From: a virus
DNA length: 25,224 nucleotides
Virus record (IMG/VR): IMGVR_UViG_3300028025_005067
Coordinates: 1 to 25,224 of that record
Direction: 5' to 3' (one strand)
The notes under the pieces are model-generated. The model searched no databases, was not told where the DNA came from, and was given only the letters and a program-made list of their open reading frames with translations. How positions within the stretch are numbered: the first letter of the stretch is position 1; the number at the start of each line of letters is the position of its first letter. Positions 7,994 to 17,365 of the stretch are shown in pieces. The position numbers and the translations under genes are program-made.

Positions 7994-8809
7994 TTGCCTA
8001 CATTCGCTTCATTACAAGAACTTAATCAATTAAGCATGGATAAGATAAGTCGCATAGGTGACACAATGACTGGTGCACTTAAAGTCCAAAGAGAATCAGA
8101 TATCGTAGCAATCCATGACGTGTTACACAAGTATTTTGCCACAGGTAATGTTGGAACATTAAAAATAACAATGCCTAAGTCTTGGTCGTCAACAATGATT
8201 TCAGGTAAAATACTAGGGTCAACCACAACAGATGATAAGTCATGGGAATTGAACTTTTCAGGATTTAACTTCATAGACACTCCTGCATGGTTCTATACCA
8301 CTGCAAAACTGAATGGCAATAGCCCTTTTTCAAAGGTTAGATTCGCTCATGATGGGAGTAAGTGTTGTTTGTTATTAGGTGCTACAGATACAGCATGGGG
8401 GTATTTGGGTGTTGCATTACTCGACTTACTCATTACTTTTAATAACCGTGATGGGTGGGAAACTGGTTGGAGTGCTTCTATAATTACAAGTGAAGCAGGA
8501 CTCACAAATATAGTTGAAGCAAAGATGCAATCAAGTTTCAATGGTTTCTTTGGAACAGCAAATGTATTGTCAGGTGCTTGGTCTGCAACTGGTGGTTATA
8601 CAGATTATCCTGCACACGTCACTATATCAAATGCTCAAATACTTGCTACAGATAAAGTTGATGTTGTATTCCCAGCAAACTATTTACTTGTTGCAAAGAC
8701 AGCAGGTGTTGAGCCTGTAGAGGCTCTTGCTGGTGGGTTTAAAATGTATGCAAAAGTTCCACCATTATCAACCCTATCTCTTGAATACGAAGTAAAGAGA
8801 GGTATGTAA
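7994..8809 (+). CDS. Tail fibre, C-terminal part, out of frame with the N-terminal part
   Basis: The frame is open from 7940. The first possible starts are TTG 7994 or ATG 8036, and neither has a ribosome site. The open part before 7994 (TNYAYSAIPQIQAE) and the following helix continue the coiled coil of the preceding fibre part, then the motif GDTMTGALKV appears, which is typical of phage fibres. Residues about 50-270 are beta-rich with many aromatic residues and probably hold the receptor-binding region. The simplest reading is a one-base frameshift, real or from sequencing, within 7940-7952; a programmed -1 shift is less likely because no slippery heptamer is visible. Confidence 0.65.
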   Translation: MPTFASLQELNQLSMDKISRIGDTMTGALKVQRESDIVAIHDVLHKYFATGNVGTLKITMPKSWSSTMISGKILGSTTTDDKSWELNFSGFNFIDTPAWFYTTAKLNGNSPFSKVRFAHDGSKCCLLLGATDTAWGYLGVALLDLLITFNNRDGWETGWSASIITSEAGLTNIVEAKMQSSFNGFFGTANVLSGAWSATGGYTDYPAHVTISNAQILATDKVDVVFPANYLLVAKTAGVEPVEALAGGFKMYAKVPPLSTLSLEYEVKRGM

Positions 8810-8810
8810 T

Positions 8811-9179
8811 ATGTGGGGAAAAACTAATGCACAGGGGAATGGAAAGCGGTCTGCAACAGGTTCTGTACAAGGAAGCATGGGATATTCTTTTACAAAAAAC
8901 AGCGGAACAGTTGTAGCAGACCAAGCAAGCCTAACAGTTTCTGGCTTAACTTTTTTACCATCAACGATAATAATTAAAGGTGCTAGTTATGGTTATACTT
9001 TATATAAGGCTGATTTGAATTCACCTGGAAAAATTATAATGGCAAAAGCATCTGCTTATGCGTCAGATACACTCTCTGGTACAACATGGCAATTGGTTTC
9101 AAATGCATATGTTAATGCCACTGGATTTAGGCTACCAATTGATGCAAACGCAACAAGCACTTGGGAAGCATATGAATAA
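8811..9179 (+). CDS. Small tail-tip type protein, 122 residues
   Basis: It starts one base after the fibre stop, with AGAGGT upstream. The N-terminus is Gly/Ser/Asn-rich. The middle (SLTVSGLTFLPSTIIIKG, about 41-58) resembles the strand pattern at the C-terminal ends of phage fibres and tail proteins. No cysteine or membrane segment is present. It could be a fibre-tip or receptor-binding accessory. The call is from position and style, not from a recognised domain. Confidence 0.65.
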   Translation: MWGKTNAQGNGKRSATGSVQGSMGYSFTKNSGTVVADQASLTVSGLTFLPSTIIIKGASYGYTLYKADLNSPGKIIMAKASAYASDTLSGTTWQLVSNAYVNATGFRLPIDANATSTWEAYE

Positions 9180-9191
9180 TGGAGGATTAAT

Positions 9192-9479
9192 ATGAAACGA
9201 GGAAATTTAGTAATATATGATTTAACCGGTAGAATACTTGCACAGACAGGGGAGGCTGAGGGTGATGTTTACCCTCACGAATACCCAGTAGGTGTCCCTT
9301 ATATCGAGATACCACATGGTGCCATGGAATTGCTAGAACTAACATCAATTGACACATCAGTTGAACCACACTTACCTGTATTCAAACATAGAGAAGAACC
9401 TGTTATTACTGATGTTGATGAGTTACAACTTGAGAATGCTAGGTTAAAGGCACAACTAGAAGCACTTACTGGAAATTAG
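9192..9479 (+). CDS. Small phage protein, 95 residues, with C-terminal coiled coil
   Basis: GGAGGATTAAT precedes ATG 9192. The sequence IYDLTGRILAQTGEAEGDV, then HEYPVGVPYIEIPHG (about 8-42), resembles a family of small uncharacterised proteins next to tail-fibre genes in Firmicutes phages. The last 25 residues (DELQLENARLKAQLEAL) are a heptad coiled coil that could bind a trimeric fibre. It lies between tail and lysis genes. Its function is unknown. Confidence 0.65.
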   Translation: MKRGNLVIYDLTGRILAQTGEAEGDVYPHEYPVGVPYIEIPHGAMELLELTSIDTSVEPHLPVFKHREEPVITDVDELQLENARLKAQLEALTGN

Positions 9480-9509
9480 ATTTAGCATGTCTCAATGTTG
9501 GAGGTGAAA

Positions 9510-9920
9510 ATGGCACATGATGAGGAAATATTAAATACACACAATTATCAGTTTAAGGATTTGTATAACAAGGTTATCTCAAATGAAGCAAGTGTTGCAA
9601 AACTTACTGAGAAAATTGTTAATAATGAACAAGCAGTAAAACTTCTCGATTGGAGAATGGAGAGTCAAGAGAAATTAACTCAATCTATATTTAGTATGTC
9701 CGAGTCTATGGCATCAATATCAAGAGATATAAAAGATGTTTTGAAAAAGATGGGAGAACATGATACAATATTAGAAGAGCATGATGATGCTATTAATGAC
9801 TTTAAGGTTAAACCACTTGAAGAAAAAGTTAACACATCAAGGGAAATTAAAATGTTATTTTATGGTGGCGTAATAGCTTTCATTTTTACAATACTAGGTT
9901 CACTTGTAATTGGAGGGTAA
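9510..9920 (+). CDS. Coiled-coil membrane protein, XhlA/holin-like
   Basis: A 136-residue protein with a long charged helical region (about 5-110) and one C-terminal membrane segment at about 114-134 (LFYGGVIAFIFTILGSLVIGG). This layout matches XhlA/BhlA-type proteins that work with endolysins in phages of Gram-positive hosts, although XhlA itself is shorter. GGAGGTGAAA precedes ATG 9510; the in-frame ATG at 9495 has no such site. Its stop overlaps the endolysin start (TAATGATG). It is probably part of the lysis cassette, though a tail-anchored virion protein cannot be excluded. Confidence 0.65.
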   Translation: MAHDEEILNTHNYQFKDLYNKVISNEASVAKLTEKIVNNEQAVKLLDWRMESQEKLTQSIFSMSESMASISRDIKDVLKKMGEHDTILEEHDDAINDFKVKPLEEKVNTSREIKMLFYGGVIAFIFTILGSLVIGG

Positions 9921-9922
9921 TG

Positions 9923-10390
9923 ATGAAATTAAAGAAAGATGAAAAACTGCAAAGTAATTTCTGGATGAATGAGTTCTTATCAGATAATGATAAGCAAGCT
10001 CCAACTCCAGAAATGTTAATTAATTTAACTAAACTATCGTACTCTGCACAAGCATTGAGAACTAAGTTAGGCAATATGAGAATTACGTCTGGTGCAAGGT
10101 CTGTTGAATTTAACAAAGCCGTTGGCGGTGATTCTAATAGTAACCACTTAACTGGTAAAGCAATGGACTTTGAGTTAATCGATGAGAATGGTAAAGAGAA
10201 CTATGGAACATGGACTGTTGAAAAGTTACTTCCAATATTTAATTCGGCTGGAATATCGAATGTCGGATTCTATTTTAAACAAGGAAAGTTTCAATGGATT
10301 CATGCAGATATCGGTAAGACTTGGGGTAATGTTAAGGATTGGAAAAGATTTAGCAATACATTGTCGTATCGAAGAATTGAAGTTAAATAG
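9923..10390 (+). CDS. Endolysin, peptidase M15 family
   Basis: A cell-wall peptidase that cuts peptidoglycan stem peptides or crosslinks at the end of infection. The zinc-site pattern is visible: RITSGARS (about 53-60), SNHLTGKAMD with H75 and D82, and WIHAD with H127. This is the S-x-H-x6-D ... H arrangement of the M15 D,D-carboxypeptidase/L,D-peptidase group. At 155 residues it is a bare catalytic domain with no evident wall-binding domain. GGAGG at 9912-9916 is 6 bases from ATG 9923 but only 3 from the adjacent ATG 9920, so the second ATG is preferred. The gene is coupled to the upstream membrane protein. Confidence 0.85.
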   Translation: MKLKKDEKLQSNFWMNEFLSDNDKQAPTPEMLINLTKLSYSAQALRTKLGNMRITSGARSVEFNKAVGGDSNSNHLTGKAMDFELIDENGKENYGTWTVEKLLPIFNSAGISNVGFYFKQGKFQWIHADIGKTWGNVKDWKRFSNTLSYRRIEVK

Positions 10391-10399
10391 GAGGAAGAT

Positions 10400-11968
10400 A
10401 TGGCTTTAACTACAAATGATGAAGTAGTCGTTAAACAACCTGCTACTCCTAAAGACCCACTTGTTATATTGAAAGATGTAGCAAATGCAAGTGGTAAAGA
10501 AATTAAGTGGGATGCTGGTACAGGCAATGTAACTGCTAATGGAAATCAGTACACATCTAAGCAGTTGTCTGATGCAGGTGGTGTTGTTGTAAACAACAGA
10601 TGGCAGTTACCTGAAAGTTTTGTCAATCAAATGCTTGGAAATACTACACCAACTGCTAATGCAGGTGGATTAGAATCCTTACTCAATGATGCTAAAGGAA
10701 TTAGCCAAGGTTATCTTGATGAGCAAACAGGACAGTTGCAGACTAACCTCAACGAGGAATTAGCAAACATAAGAAACACTTATGAGCAAGCTGTTGCAGA
10801 TGGTAAGATGAGTGTTGTAGAAGCACAGAAAGCTTTTGAAGAACAAAAGGCTGTTATCGAGAAAAAAGCTTATCAAGCTAAAGATGAAACAGCACTCTAT
10901 GCAAATGAACTTGGCATTCAAAACAGTCAACAAAACATTGGCCTTATGGCTGGCGACAATGCCCGTACACAAGGTTTAATTAATAGTAATATATCTGATA
11001 GGGATAGTAGATTAAATACGATTAGAGACAGATTATCAGCCATTACGAATCAAAAGAATATTGCAGAAGACTTGGCTCAAAAGAATTACAATTCTGGTTT
11101 ACTCACTGCAAAAGGTCAAGCAGGAAAAATGTTTTCTGAACAAGCGTTTAATCTTAAATCACAAGATTACTTTATGGATAAAGAACAGAATTTCCAACGT
11201 GAAGTCATTAAAGATGAACAAGGTTTCCAAGAAAAAATGACTGATAAGAATTTTGCAAACACAATGACACAAATGGCTACTGCACAAGGTTATGATTTGC
11301 AGAAGATGGATATCAATCAAAAATATAACATGGCCAACATGGCTCAACAGTTGCAAAACAGTATTAAACTTGCTACTCAAAACAGTATATTGAATAGACA
11401 AGAAATGTCAATGGCTCATGGCTTTGATATGCAGAAGATTGGTGCTGATTTTAGAAATCAATTAGAAGTTATGGATAAAGAGTTTGCTCTTAATTCACAA
11501 GCTGGTAACGAAGAGTATAAGAAAAAAGTTGACTTGATGGAAAAAGAGTACAGCTATACTCAGAAATCTGCTGTTGACCAATATAAAACAGAACTAAATA
11601 GAGCACTTGCAGGTGTAACTCCTGGTACTCCAGAGTATGAACTTTTGCAAAAGACATTTGAGCAAGGGTTACAACGACAACTAATAGAAAACAATGCAAC
11701 ATTTGTTAACCAATATGCTACAGACTCTATTGTAAACAACCCTAACCTTCCTACTGATGGGAAGATGCCAGGTAATCTTGCTACAGATTTAGAAGACTCT
11801 GGTGGGTTGAATGAGTTTATGCTTAAATCAAATCCAGTTTACTGGTTGAACAAAGGTAGCATTGATAAAGAACAAGCGAGTCAAGATGCAGTAAAAGAAC
11901 TAATGGATTTGATTAATGCTGGTGGAAGTTATGCACCTTATTCAATTCCTAACTATTTCACTGATTAG
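10400..11968 (+). CDS. Probable DNA-ejection (internal virion) protein, 522 residues
   Basis: A Gln/Asn/Ala/Lys-rich protein made mostly of long helices (about 90-455). A small N-terminal domain (about 20-80) includes the strand-turn pattern EIKWDAGTGNVTANGNQYTS. There is no membrane segment and no cysteine. AGGAGG precedes ATG 10400. It sits just before the giant 1724-aa protein; such helical, Q-rich proteins next to a giant protein in podoviruses are usually the internal proteins injected ahead of the DNA (P22 gp7/gp20/gp16 and T7 gp14-16 roles). No enzyme motif is seen. Confidence 0.65.
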   Translation: MALTTNDEVVVKQPATPKDPLVILKDVANASGKEIKWDAGTGNVTANGNQYTSKQLSDAGGVVVNNRWQLPESFVNQMLGNTTPTANAGGLESLLNDAKGISQGYLDEQTGQLQTNLNEELANIRNTYEQAVADGKMSVVEAQKAFEEQKAVIEKKAYQAKDETALYANELGIQNSQQNIGLMAGDNARTQGLINSNISDRDSRLNTIRDRLSAITNQKNIAEDLAQKNYNSGLLTAKGQAGKMFSEQAFNLKSQDYFMDKEQNFQREVIKDEQGFQEKMTDKNFANTMTQMATAQGYDLQKMDINQKYNMANMAQQLQNSIKLATQNSILNRQEMSMAHGFDMQKIGADFRNQLEVMDKEFALNSQAGNEEYKKKVDLMEKEYSYTQKSAVDQYKTELNRALAGVTPGTPEYELLQKTFEQGLQRQLIENNATFVNQYATDSIVNNPNLPTDGKMPGNLATDLEDSGGLNEFMLKSNPVYWLNKGSIDKEQASQDAVKELMDLINAGGSYAPYSIPNYFTD

Positions 11969-11977
11969 AGGTATAAT

Positions 11978-14900
11978 ATGTTCGATGTAAAACAATATTC
12001 TGCACTTAAAAAAGCTAAGGATATGAAATTTGAAACAAATACTGATTACTCAGGTATTCTCAATAAAGCAAGAGAGACAAGATATTCAAACTACAAAGAA
12101 CCAAGAAGTCTCTCTGATAGATTTTTTGATTCTATGGGTGGTACTCAGTTTGTTACAATGGGTATTTTACGTGGAATAATTAATGACGATAGAACTGTTT
12201 TAGATGGTATATGGGATGGTATTAAAGCCGCTAATCCACTTGGAGAAGGTTTTGAGCAAGGTGAGCATTCATTCTCTGATGTCATAGGTGATGTTGGCTT
12301 TAACCCAACAACAGCAACAGGTAGATTTATGAAAGGTGCAGTGGGTCTTGCAGGTGATATTCTGTTTGACCCTTCTACCTATCTTACTGGTGGATTAGCA
12401 GGTGTTGTAAAAGGCACTGGTGCAGTGAATGATGCAATGAAAGTTGCAGATGCTGTTAGAACTGTATCTACTAAGTATGATGTTATTGCAAAAAATGGTG
12501 CAGAGCTTGCATCAAGTGTTTATAAGAAGACGTTTGATGATTTGATTTCTAAAGGAAAAGTTACTACTACTCAAGCCGAGCATCTTGCAAAACTTAAAAC
12601 AGCAAAAGTTGAATCAGAATTAACAAATAAAATAGACAGTCTTACAAAAGGATTGGATATAAATGATGCTATAGACTCTGTTAAACGCTCATCAACAAAA
12701 GCAGGTAAGGTTTTATCTGATTCGGAAGTTTTAGAAAAGGCTACTGAATTTAAGACAAACTTTGATAAACTCATTGGTATCAATCGTAAAACAAAAGACT
12801 TAACTCTATCACTTGGCAATGCCCCTCTTGGCAAAAAGATATTTGGTGAATTGGCTGATAAGAGTATAAAATTAGCTGATGCAGAAACTGTTGGTAAGAT
12901 TGGTGATGCAGGTATCGGCAAGGTCTATAATAAGCTCCGTAGCGATATTTATAAATCAGAGCTAGGTAATATGTTCTCTAAGAATGCAACGCTGTATAAG
13001 CTTGCCTTGAAGTCTCCTGATGCATTGTATGATTCACTTGAAATGATTACTATGAAACTAGGTTATACAAAAGAGTTTAATAAAGCTAAAAGATTAATCT
13101 ACAGAGAATTAGAGCGATTTGAATTAACACCTGATGAGAAGAAAGAAATATTGAATATCCTACAAGACCCATCTCAATTTAGAACAATTAAAGATAAGAT
13201 TAAATTCGTCCAAACAATTGAAGGCAAGAATTTGCAGAAGTCTTATATGAATGACTTTGACAAACTCAGAGATGAGATTAATTACTTCTCAACTATAAAG
13301 AAACAGAAAGAAGATTTGATTGATGTTGGTAAATCTAAAATTGATGAATTAAAGCAGAACATATTTGAGGCTGACATTGAAAGAGTTCAAAAACTCAGAA
13401 GTCTTAACGATGCATTTGATGAGATAAAAATGCCTGACCCGGTTAAGTCGGCAAAGACCACTGCATCAAAAACTGATGATATTCTTCATGTAGATAGAGT
13501 TGAAGATGTAGATGGCCTTAAATCTATCAAGAAAATATTCAAGAGTGATGCTGTTACAACCAAAGCAAAAATTGAGAAGGTTAATGAATTTTTAGCAGAC
13601 TCTGGAATCAAGATATCAAATAGTGTTAGAGATAAAGATGTTTACAGTTTGATGAATGTTATAAAGAATGCTGTTAATAAGGATGAGGTAATTGATTTCA
13701 TCAAGAAGAATGAGAATTTATATAACGACAAAATGAAAACTGTGTATCAACATATTGCTAAAGTTATTGGTTATGGTGATGAGTATGGCTTTAAATCATG
13801 GGCTGATTACACTAAGTATATTGAAGATTTAAACACAAAAAGAAAAGTTCTTGTAGATGAGTTCGGTGTTGAAAAAGCTGAAAGGTTAATTCAAGCTGAT
13901 ATGAAAAAATCATTAACTGCATTGACCGAAAGAGCAAATAAGAATAAGAAAGGTTTTGCAAAGACCACTAAAGCAGTTGACCCTCAAAAAGTTATTGACG
14001 ATTATCTCATCAAAAAAGATACACGTGAAAAAATGTTACGTGAGTTTAATAATCTATCTATGAAAGAAACTATGGAGAAGATTACTAAATTTAATAATGA
14101 TGAAATGATGCGTGATTATTATAGGCTTATTGATGAAGGTTCTTTGAATAGCACATCAAAGAATTATAAGGATTTTAAAACACGTAGACAAATCGTTGAT
14201 GAGATTGCTACACGTGACCCACAAGAGTTGAATAAAGACTTAGGTAGAGCTACAAAACCTGAACAGCAGATGCGTTACAAGTCTTATGTCATTAATAAAT
14301 TTGATAAAGCTAAAATGAAATCATCTTATATCGAAAACAAAATATTCAAGAATCAAAAAGTTAAAGATAAAACCAAATTGAATAAAGATGGAATTGGTGA
14401 AATTAAAGTTTCCGAAGCTGTTGAAAAATGGGTTGATAAAGTTATTGATGAAGCACAAGAGATATATGATGACATATTTAAATATGACATTACAACTTAC
14501 GATGCTAGTTTAGATAGAAATGTTACTAAGAGTTATGTACGTCAATTTAATGAACTTTCAGATAAACAGATTGAGTATCTATTTGATGTGTCAGCAAGAC
14601 GTATTGCAGATAAAGCACTTGCTACTGAAAAGAAAATACTTGATGATGGTATTAAACTTCCGAAAGAAGTTGCTAAAGCTCAGAAAGTTAAGCTTCTCAA
14701 AGATGAGATACTAAAACTTGGAGATGAAGTTGATAATGAACTTAAACTTGAGTCTTCCTCGGCAGTTGCAAAAAACTCTATTAGAGATATAGATATAGAA
14801 TTTGAACTTGCCAAAGATGCTCAAAAAGCTCAGTTGTCAAAACATCAAGATGACATTCGCAAAGTTGAGCAGTACTATGATGACTATAAGGCAAACTTGA

Positions 14901-17152
14901 TGAATGATTTAGTCAAGTATGAGAATGGTTTGATTAGCTTAAAAAAAGACTTAGACAAATTTGATGTCAAGACATACGAATCAAAATTAGATGAACTTGG
15001 CAAGTTGCAAAAGATATTGTCTAGTGATGAAGCATTTGAGCAATTTATGATTAACTCTCATGGCACAAAATTCGTCAACGACGTTATAGATGCGCAATCA
15101 CCTGTGCATACTCTGCTTGATGATAGACTTAAAATAGAAGATAAAGTTGCTTTAGTATCAACTAAACTCAAGAATAGATTTAATGAGATAGGTGCAAGTG
15201 AAGTTAATATTGGCAAATTATCTGAGGAACAGTTTGAGAACTTTATCGATATGTATGTGCCTCATGTTCTTACTGATGATGGTAGAAAGTTTTTTACTAA
15301 AAATCAAGAGAATAAAGTTATAGCAGGGTTTGGAAAAGAGTTTGGATTTGGTAAGAAGTTTTCTCCATATCAAAAGTCAAGAAGTATTAAAGCATTAACT
15401 ATTGATGGAGAGTTTGTAAAGAACCCAACGATAGACCAGTTAAACACATACTTTAAAGAAAAGTTTCCTGATTTGATTGAAGGTAAAAATGTGTTTGTTG
15501 ATGATATTGCTGACTTATATATTGCAAGAGCAATTAAGAATAAAGAGTTATTGTACGATAATGCTTTTATGAATGATATGTCTAAGACGTTTGGCCTTGA
15601 GTTTGACCCTTTAAAGAAGGTGCCTACTGGTTTTAAGACAGTCATCAACATATCTCATCTTAAAAAAGGTATTTGGTCTGATGCATATGCTATTGCAAAA
15701 GAGAATATTGCCAAAGGTACTTCTCAAACTACAGATTTAAAACTTGAAGCCGAGTCACAAATTGCTGAACTACTTGGTATGTATGGTCTCGATGCAAAAG
15801 TCCTTGATGATTTGTCTATGCCTTTTATAGAATTGAACAAGTCTCAAGCAAGTCTTCTGTCTGGTAGTAAGTTAAAACCAAATGTATTTAACATGTCGGA
15901 AGAAATAGTTGATAAGACGAACCTTTCAAGAAAGAATCAAATCTTAAAGGATAACAATAAACTATTAGACATGTTTGACAAGTTTACTCACTTTATCAAA
16001 CTTAATCAGACAACAGTTATGCCAGGGTTCCATGTAAGAAATAAATTCAGTAATACATTCAACAGTTGGCTTGGTGTTGGCTCAAAAGTATTTGATGTCG
16101 ATTTGCAAAAACAAACATTTAATGCGATAATAAAGAAAGGTAAAGTTGATGATGTAGTATCTATTCCAACTAAAAATGGCGGATTCAAAGATATGTCCAT
16201 GGAAGAATTATATAATGTTGCGAAAGACTATGGCGTTATCGATGAAGGCTTTTTTGAGAAAGAGTTAGGTACATCATCTGGTAGCAAAGGTTTGTTTAAA
16301 GGTTTACCTAAAGGTGCAGACCCAACAGATACTAGAAGTTTTAAACCATATGAGATAGGTGCTAAAGCAGGTTCTATAGTTGAAAGTCAAGACAGATTCT
16401 TGCACTTCGTTGCACAACTTCAAAACGGTAAAGGTTATAGAGAAGCATCCGAATCAGTGAATACATTCCTTTTTGATTACGGTGACTTAACTGGATTTGA
16501 GCAGAATGTAATGAAGAGGATATTTCCTTATTATACTTGGATGAGAAAGAATGCACCATTGCAACTTCAAATGATGCTTGAGCATCCTGAGAAATATAGA
16601 AATACGAATAAAATACTGCACTTCCCTGAGAAGATGTTAAATGAAGATGAGAAGGTTGAAGATAGAGATTTAGCAGACTTTGCTAAAGATTGGATTCAAA
16701 CTCCATTTACACAACAAAGAGCAGATAAAGTTATCATTGATAAGAATGGTGTTGAGAGAACAGTTCCAGGTGGTGTTGAACCTGTAATGTGGAACCCAGG
16801 TATGCCTTTCCAAGATGTAAACAAAGTACCAAATATATTTGACATGAAAGATACTGCAAAACAATATTTCAGTATGTTAAACCCAATCCTTAAAGTACCT
16901 GTTGAACAGGCTTTAAATAGAAATGTATTCTTTGATGAGGCAATAGTTGATGATGAAGGCAATGGTAGAATAAACCATATCTTATCTCAATTAAGTATGT
17001 ATAATACTGCAACAGGAATCAAAGATAAAGAAGGAGTAGATAAAGCTTTACAGATATTAAATGCATTGTCTGGAGTTAAATTCTATTCAAATGACATTGA
17101 AGGTGTCAGATTAAGAAAGCTCATTAGAGCACAGGAGGAAAAGAATGATTAA
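11978..17152 (+). CDS. Giant internal virion / ejection protein, 1724 residues
   Basis: The largest gene, about a fifth of the window. A Gly-rich, partly hydrophobic segment near residues 105-145 (GRFMKGAVGLAGDILFDPST) could enter membranes. A very long Lys/Glu/Asp-rich helical region follows (about 150-1250). The C-terminal part has VMPGFHVRNKFSNTFNSWLG (about 1347), QDRFLHFVAQLQNGKGYREA (about 1470) and FPYYTWMRKNAPLQLQM (about 1516). This pattern resembles domains of phage 'large polyvalent proteins' (LPD38-type, from memory). No lysozyme motif was recognised. AGAGGT precedes ATG 11978, and the gene overlaps the holin start by 8 bases. Confidence 0.7.
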   Translation: MFDVKQYSALKKAKDMKFETNTDYSGILNKARETRYSNYKEPRSLSDRFFDSMGGTQFVTMGILRGIINDDRTVLDGIWDGIKAANPLGEGFEQGEHSFSDVIGDVGFNPTTATGRFMKGAVGLAGDILFDPSTYLTGGLAGVVKGTGAVNDAMKVADAVRTVSTKYDVIAKNGAELASSVYKKTFDDLISKGKVTTTQAEHLAKLKTAKVESELTNKIDSLTKGLDINDAIDSVKRSSTKAGKVLSDSEVLEKATEFKTNFDKLIGINRKTKDLTLSLGNAPLGKKIFGELADKSIKLADAETVGKIGDAGIGKVYNKLRSDIYKSELGNMFSKNATLYKLALKSPDALYDSLEMITMKLGYTKEFNKAKRLIYRELERFELTPDEKKEILNILQDPSQFRTIKDKIKFVQTIEGKNLQKSYMNDFDKLRDEINYFSTIKKQKEDLIDVGKSKIDELKQNIFEADIERVQKLRSLNDAFDEIKMPDPVKSAKTTASKTDDILHVDRVEDVDGLKSIKKIFKSDAVTTKAKIEKVNEFLADSGIKISNSVRDKDVYSLMNVIKNAVNKDEVIDFIKKNENLYNDKMKTVYQHIAKVIGYGDEYGFKSWADYTKYIEDLNTKRKVLVDEFGVEKAERLIQADMKKSLTALTERANKNKKGFAKTTKAVDPQKVIDDYLIKKDTREKMLREFNNLSMKETMEKITKFNNDEMMRDYYRLIDEGSLNSTSKNYKDFKTRRQIVDEIATRDPQELNKDLGRATKPEQQMRYKSYVINKFDKAKMKSSYIENKIFKNQKVKDKTKLNKDGIGEIKVSEAVEKWVDKVIDEAQEIYDDIFKYDITTYDASLDRNVTKSYVRQFNELSDKQIEYLFDVSARRIADKALATEKKILDDGIKLPKEVAKAQKVKLLKDEILKLGDEVDNELKLESSSAVAKNSIRDIDIEFELAKDAQKAQLSKHQDDIRKVEQYYDDYKANLMNDLVKYENGLISLKKDLDKFDVKTYESKLDELGKLQKILSSDEAFEQFMINSHGTKFVNDVIDAQSPVHTLLDDRLKIEDKVALVSTKLKNRFNEIGASEVNIGKLSEEQFENFIDMYVPHVLTDDGRKFFTKNQENKVIAGFGKEFGFGKKFSPYQKSRSIKALTIDGEFVKNPTIDQLNTYFKEKFPDLIEGKNVFVDDIADLYIARAIKNKELLYDNAFMNDMSKTFGLEFDPLKKVPTGFKTVINISHLKKGIWSDAYAIAKENIAKGTSQTTDLKLEAESQIAELLGMYGLDAKVLDDLSMPFIELNKSQASLLSGSKLKPNVFNMSEEIVDKTNLSRKNQILKDNNKLLDMFDKFTHFIKLNQTTVMPGFHVRNKFSNTFNSWLGVGSKVFDVDLQKQTFNAIIKKGKVDDVVSIPTKNGGFKDMSMEELYNVAKDYGVIDEGFFEKELGTSSGSKGLFKGLPKGADPTDTRSFKPYEIGAKAGSIVESQDRFLHFVAQLQNGKGYREASESVNTFLFDYGDLTGFEQNVMKRIFPYYTWMRKNAPLQLQMMLEHPEKYRNTNKILHFPEKMLNEDEKVEDRDLADFAKDWIQTPFTQQRADKVIIDKNGVERTVPGGVEPVMWNPGMPFQDVNKVPNIFDMKDTAKQYFSMLNPILKVPVEQALNRNVFFDEAIVDDEGNGRINHILSQLSMYNTATGIKDKEGVDKALQILNALSGVKFYSNDIEGVRLRKLIRAQEEKND

Positions 17153-17330
17153 GTATAAGCAATTGATTGCACCATTTGTAGCAGTAATATTTATCATCGT
17201 TCAGAATGTTTTTGGATTACAACTTGGTGATGAGATACAAAGTCAAGTACTTGATGTACTTGCAAATCTTGTAGCAGTTGGTGCCGTAATATACGGTATA
17301 GCTAAAAACAATGTTGAAGAAAAGAAATAA
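17145..17330 (+). CDS. Holin, two membrane helices
   Basis: A 61-residue protein with hydrophobic segments at about 7-25 (LIAPFVAVIFIIVQNVFGL) and 35-52 (VLDVLANLVAVGAVIYGIA), a short loop with charged residues, and a charged C-terminus (NNVEEKK). This is a class II holin layout: it would open the membrane so that the endolysin at 9923 can act. AGGAGG precedes ATG 17145 inside the end of the giant gene. It is the last gene of the late transcript, directly before the terminator, and is separated from the endolysin by the ejection genes. Confidence 0.75.
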   Translation: MIKYKQLIAPFVAVIFIIVQNVFGLQLGDEIQSQVLDVLANLVAVGAVIYGIAKNNVEEKK

Positions 17331-17333
17331 GAA

Positions 17334-17365
17334 AAGAGACCACTAAGGTCTCTTCTTTTTTTTTT
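17334..17365. terminator. Bidirectional terminator between convergent modules
   Basis: AAGAGACC (17334-17341) pairs with GGTCTCTT (17347-17354) around a 5-base loop. A run of ten T follows at 17356-17365 for the plus strand, and on the minus strand the hairpin is followed by TTTTCTTATTTC. The plus-strand holin gene and the minus-strand 67-aa gene both end here. The minus-strand stop codon (17364-17366) lies inside the T-run. Confidence 0.9.

Noticed and set aside
12571-12921. 116-aa minus-strand ORF inside the giant gene
   Set aside because: No ribosome site and no recognisable domain; its codons mirror the lysine-rich plus-strand gene.
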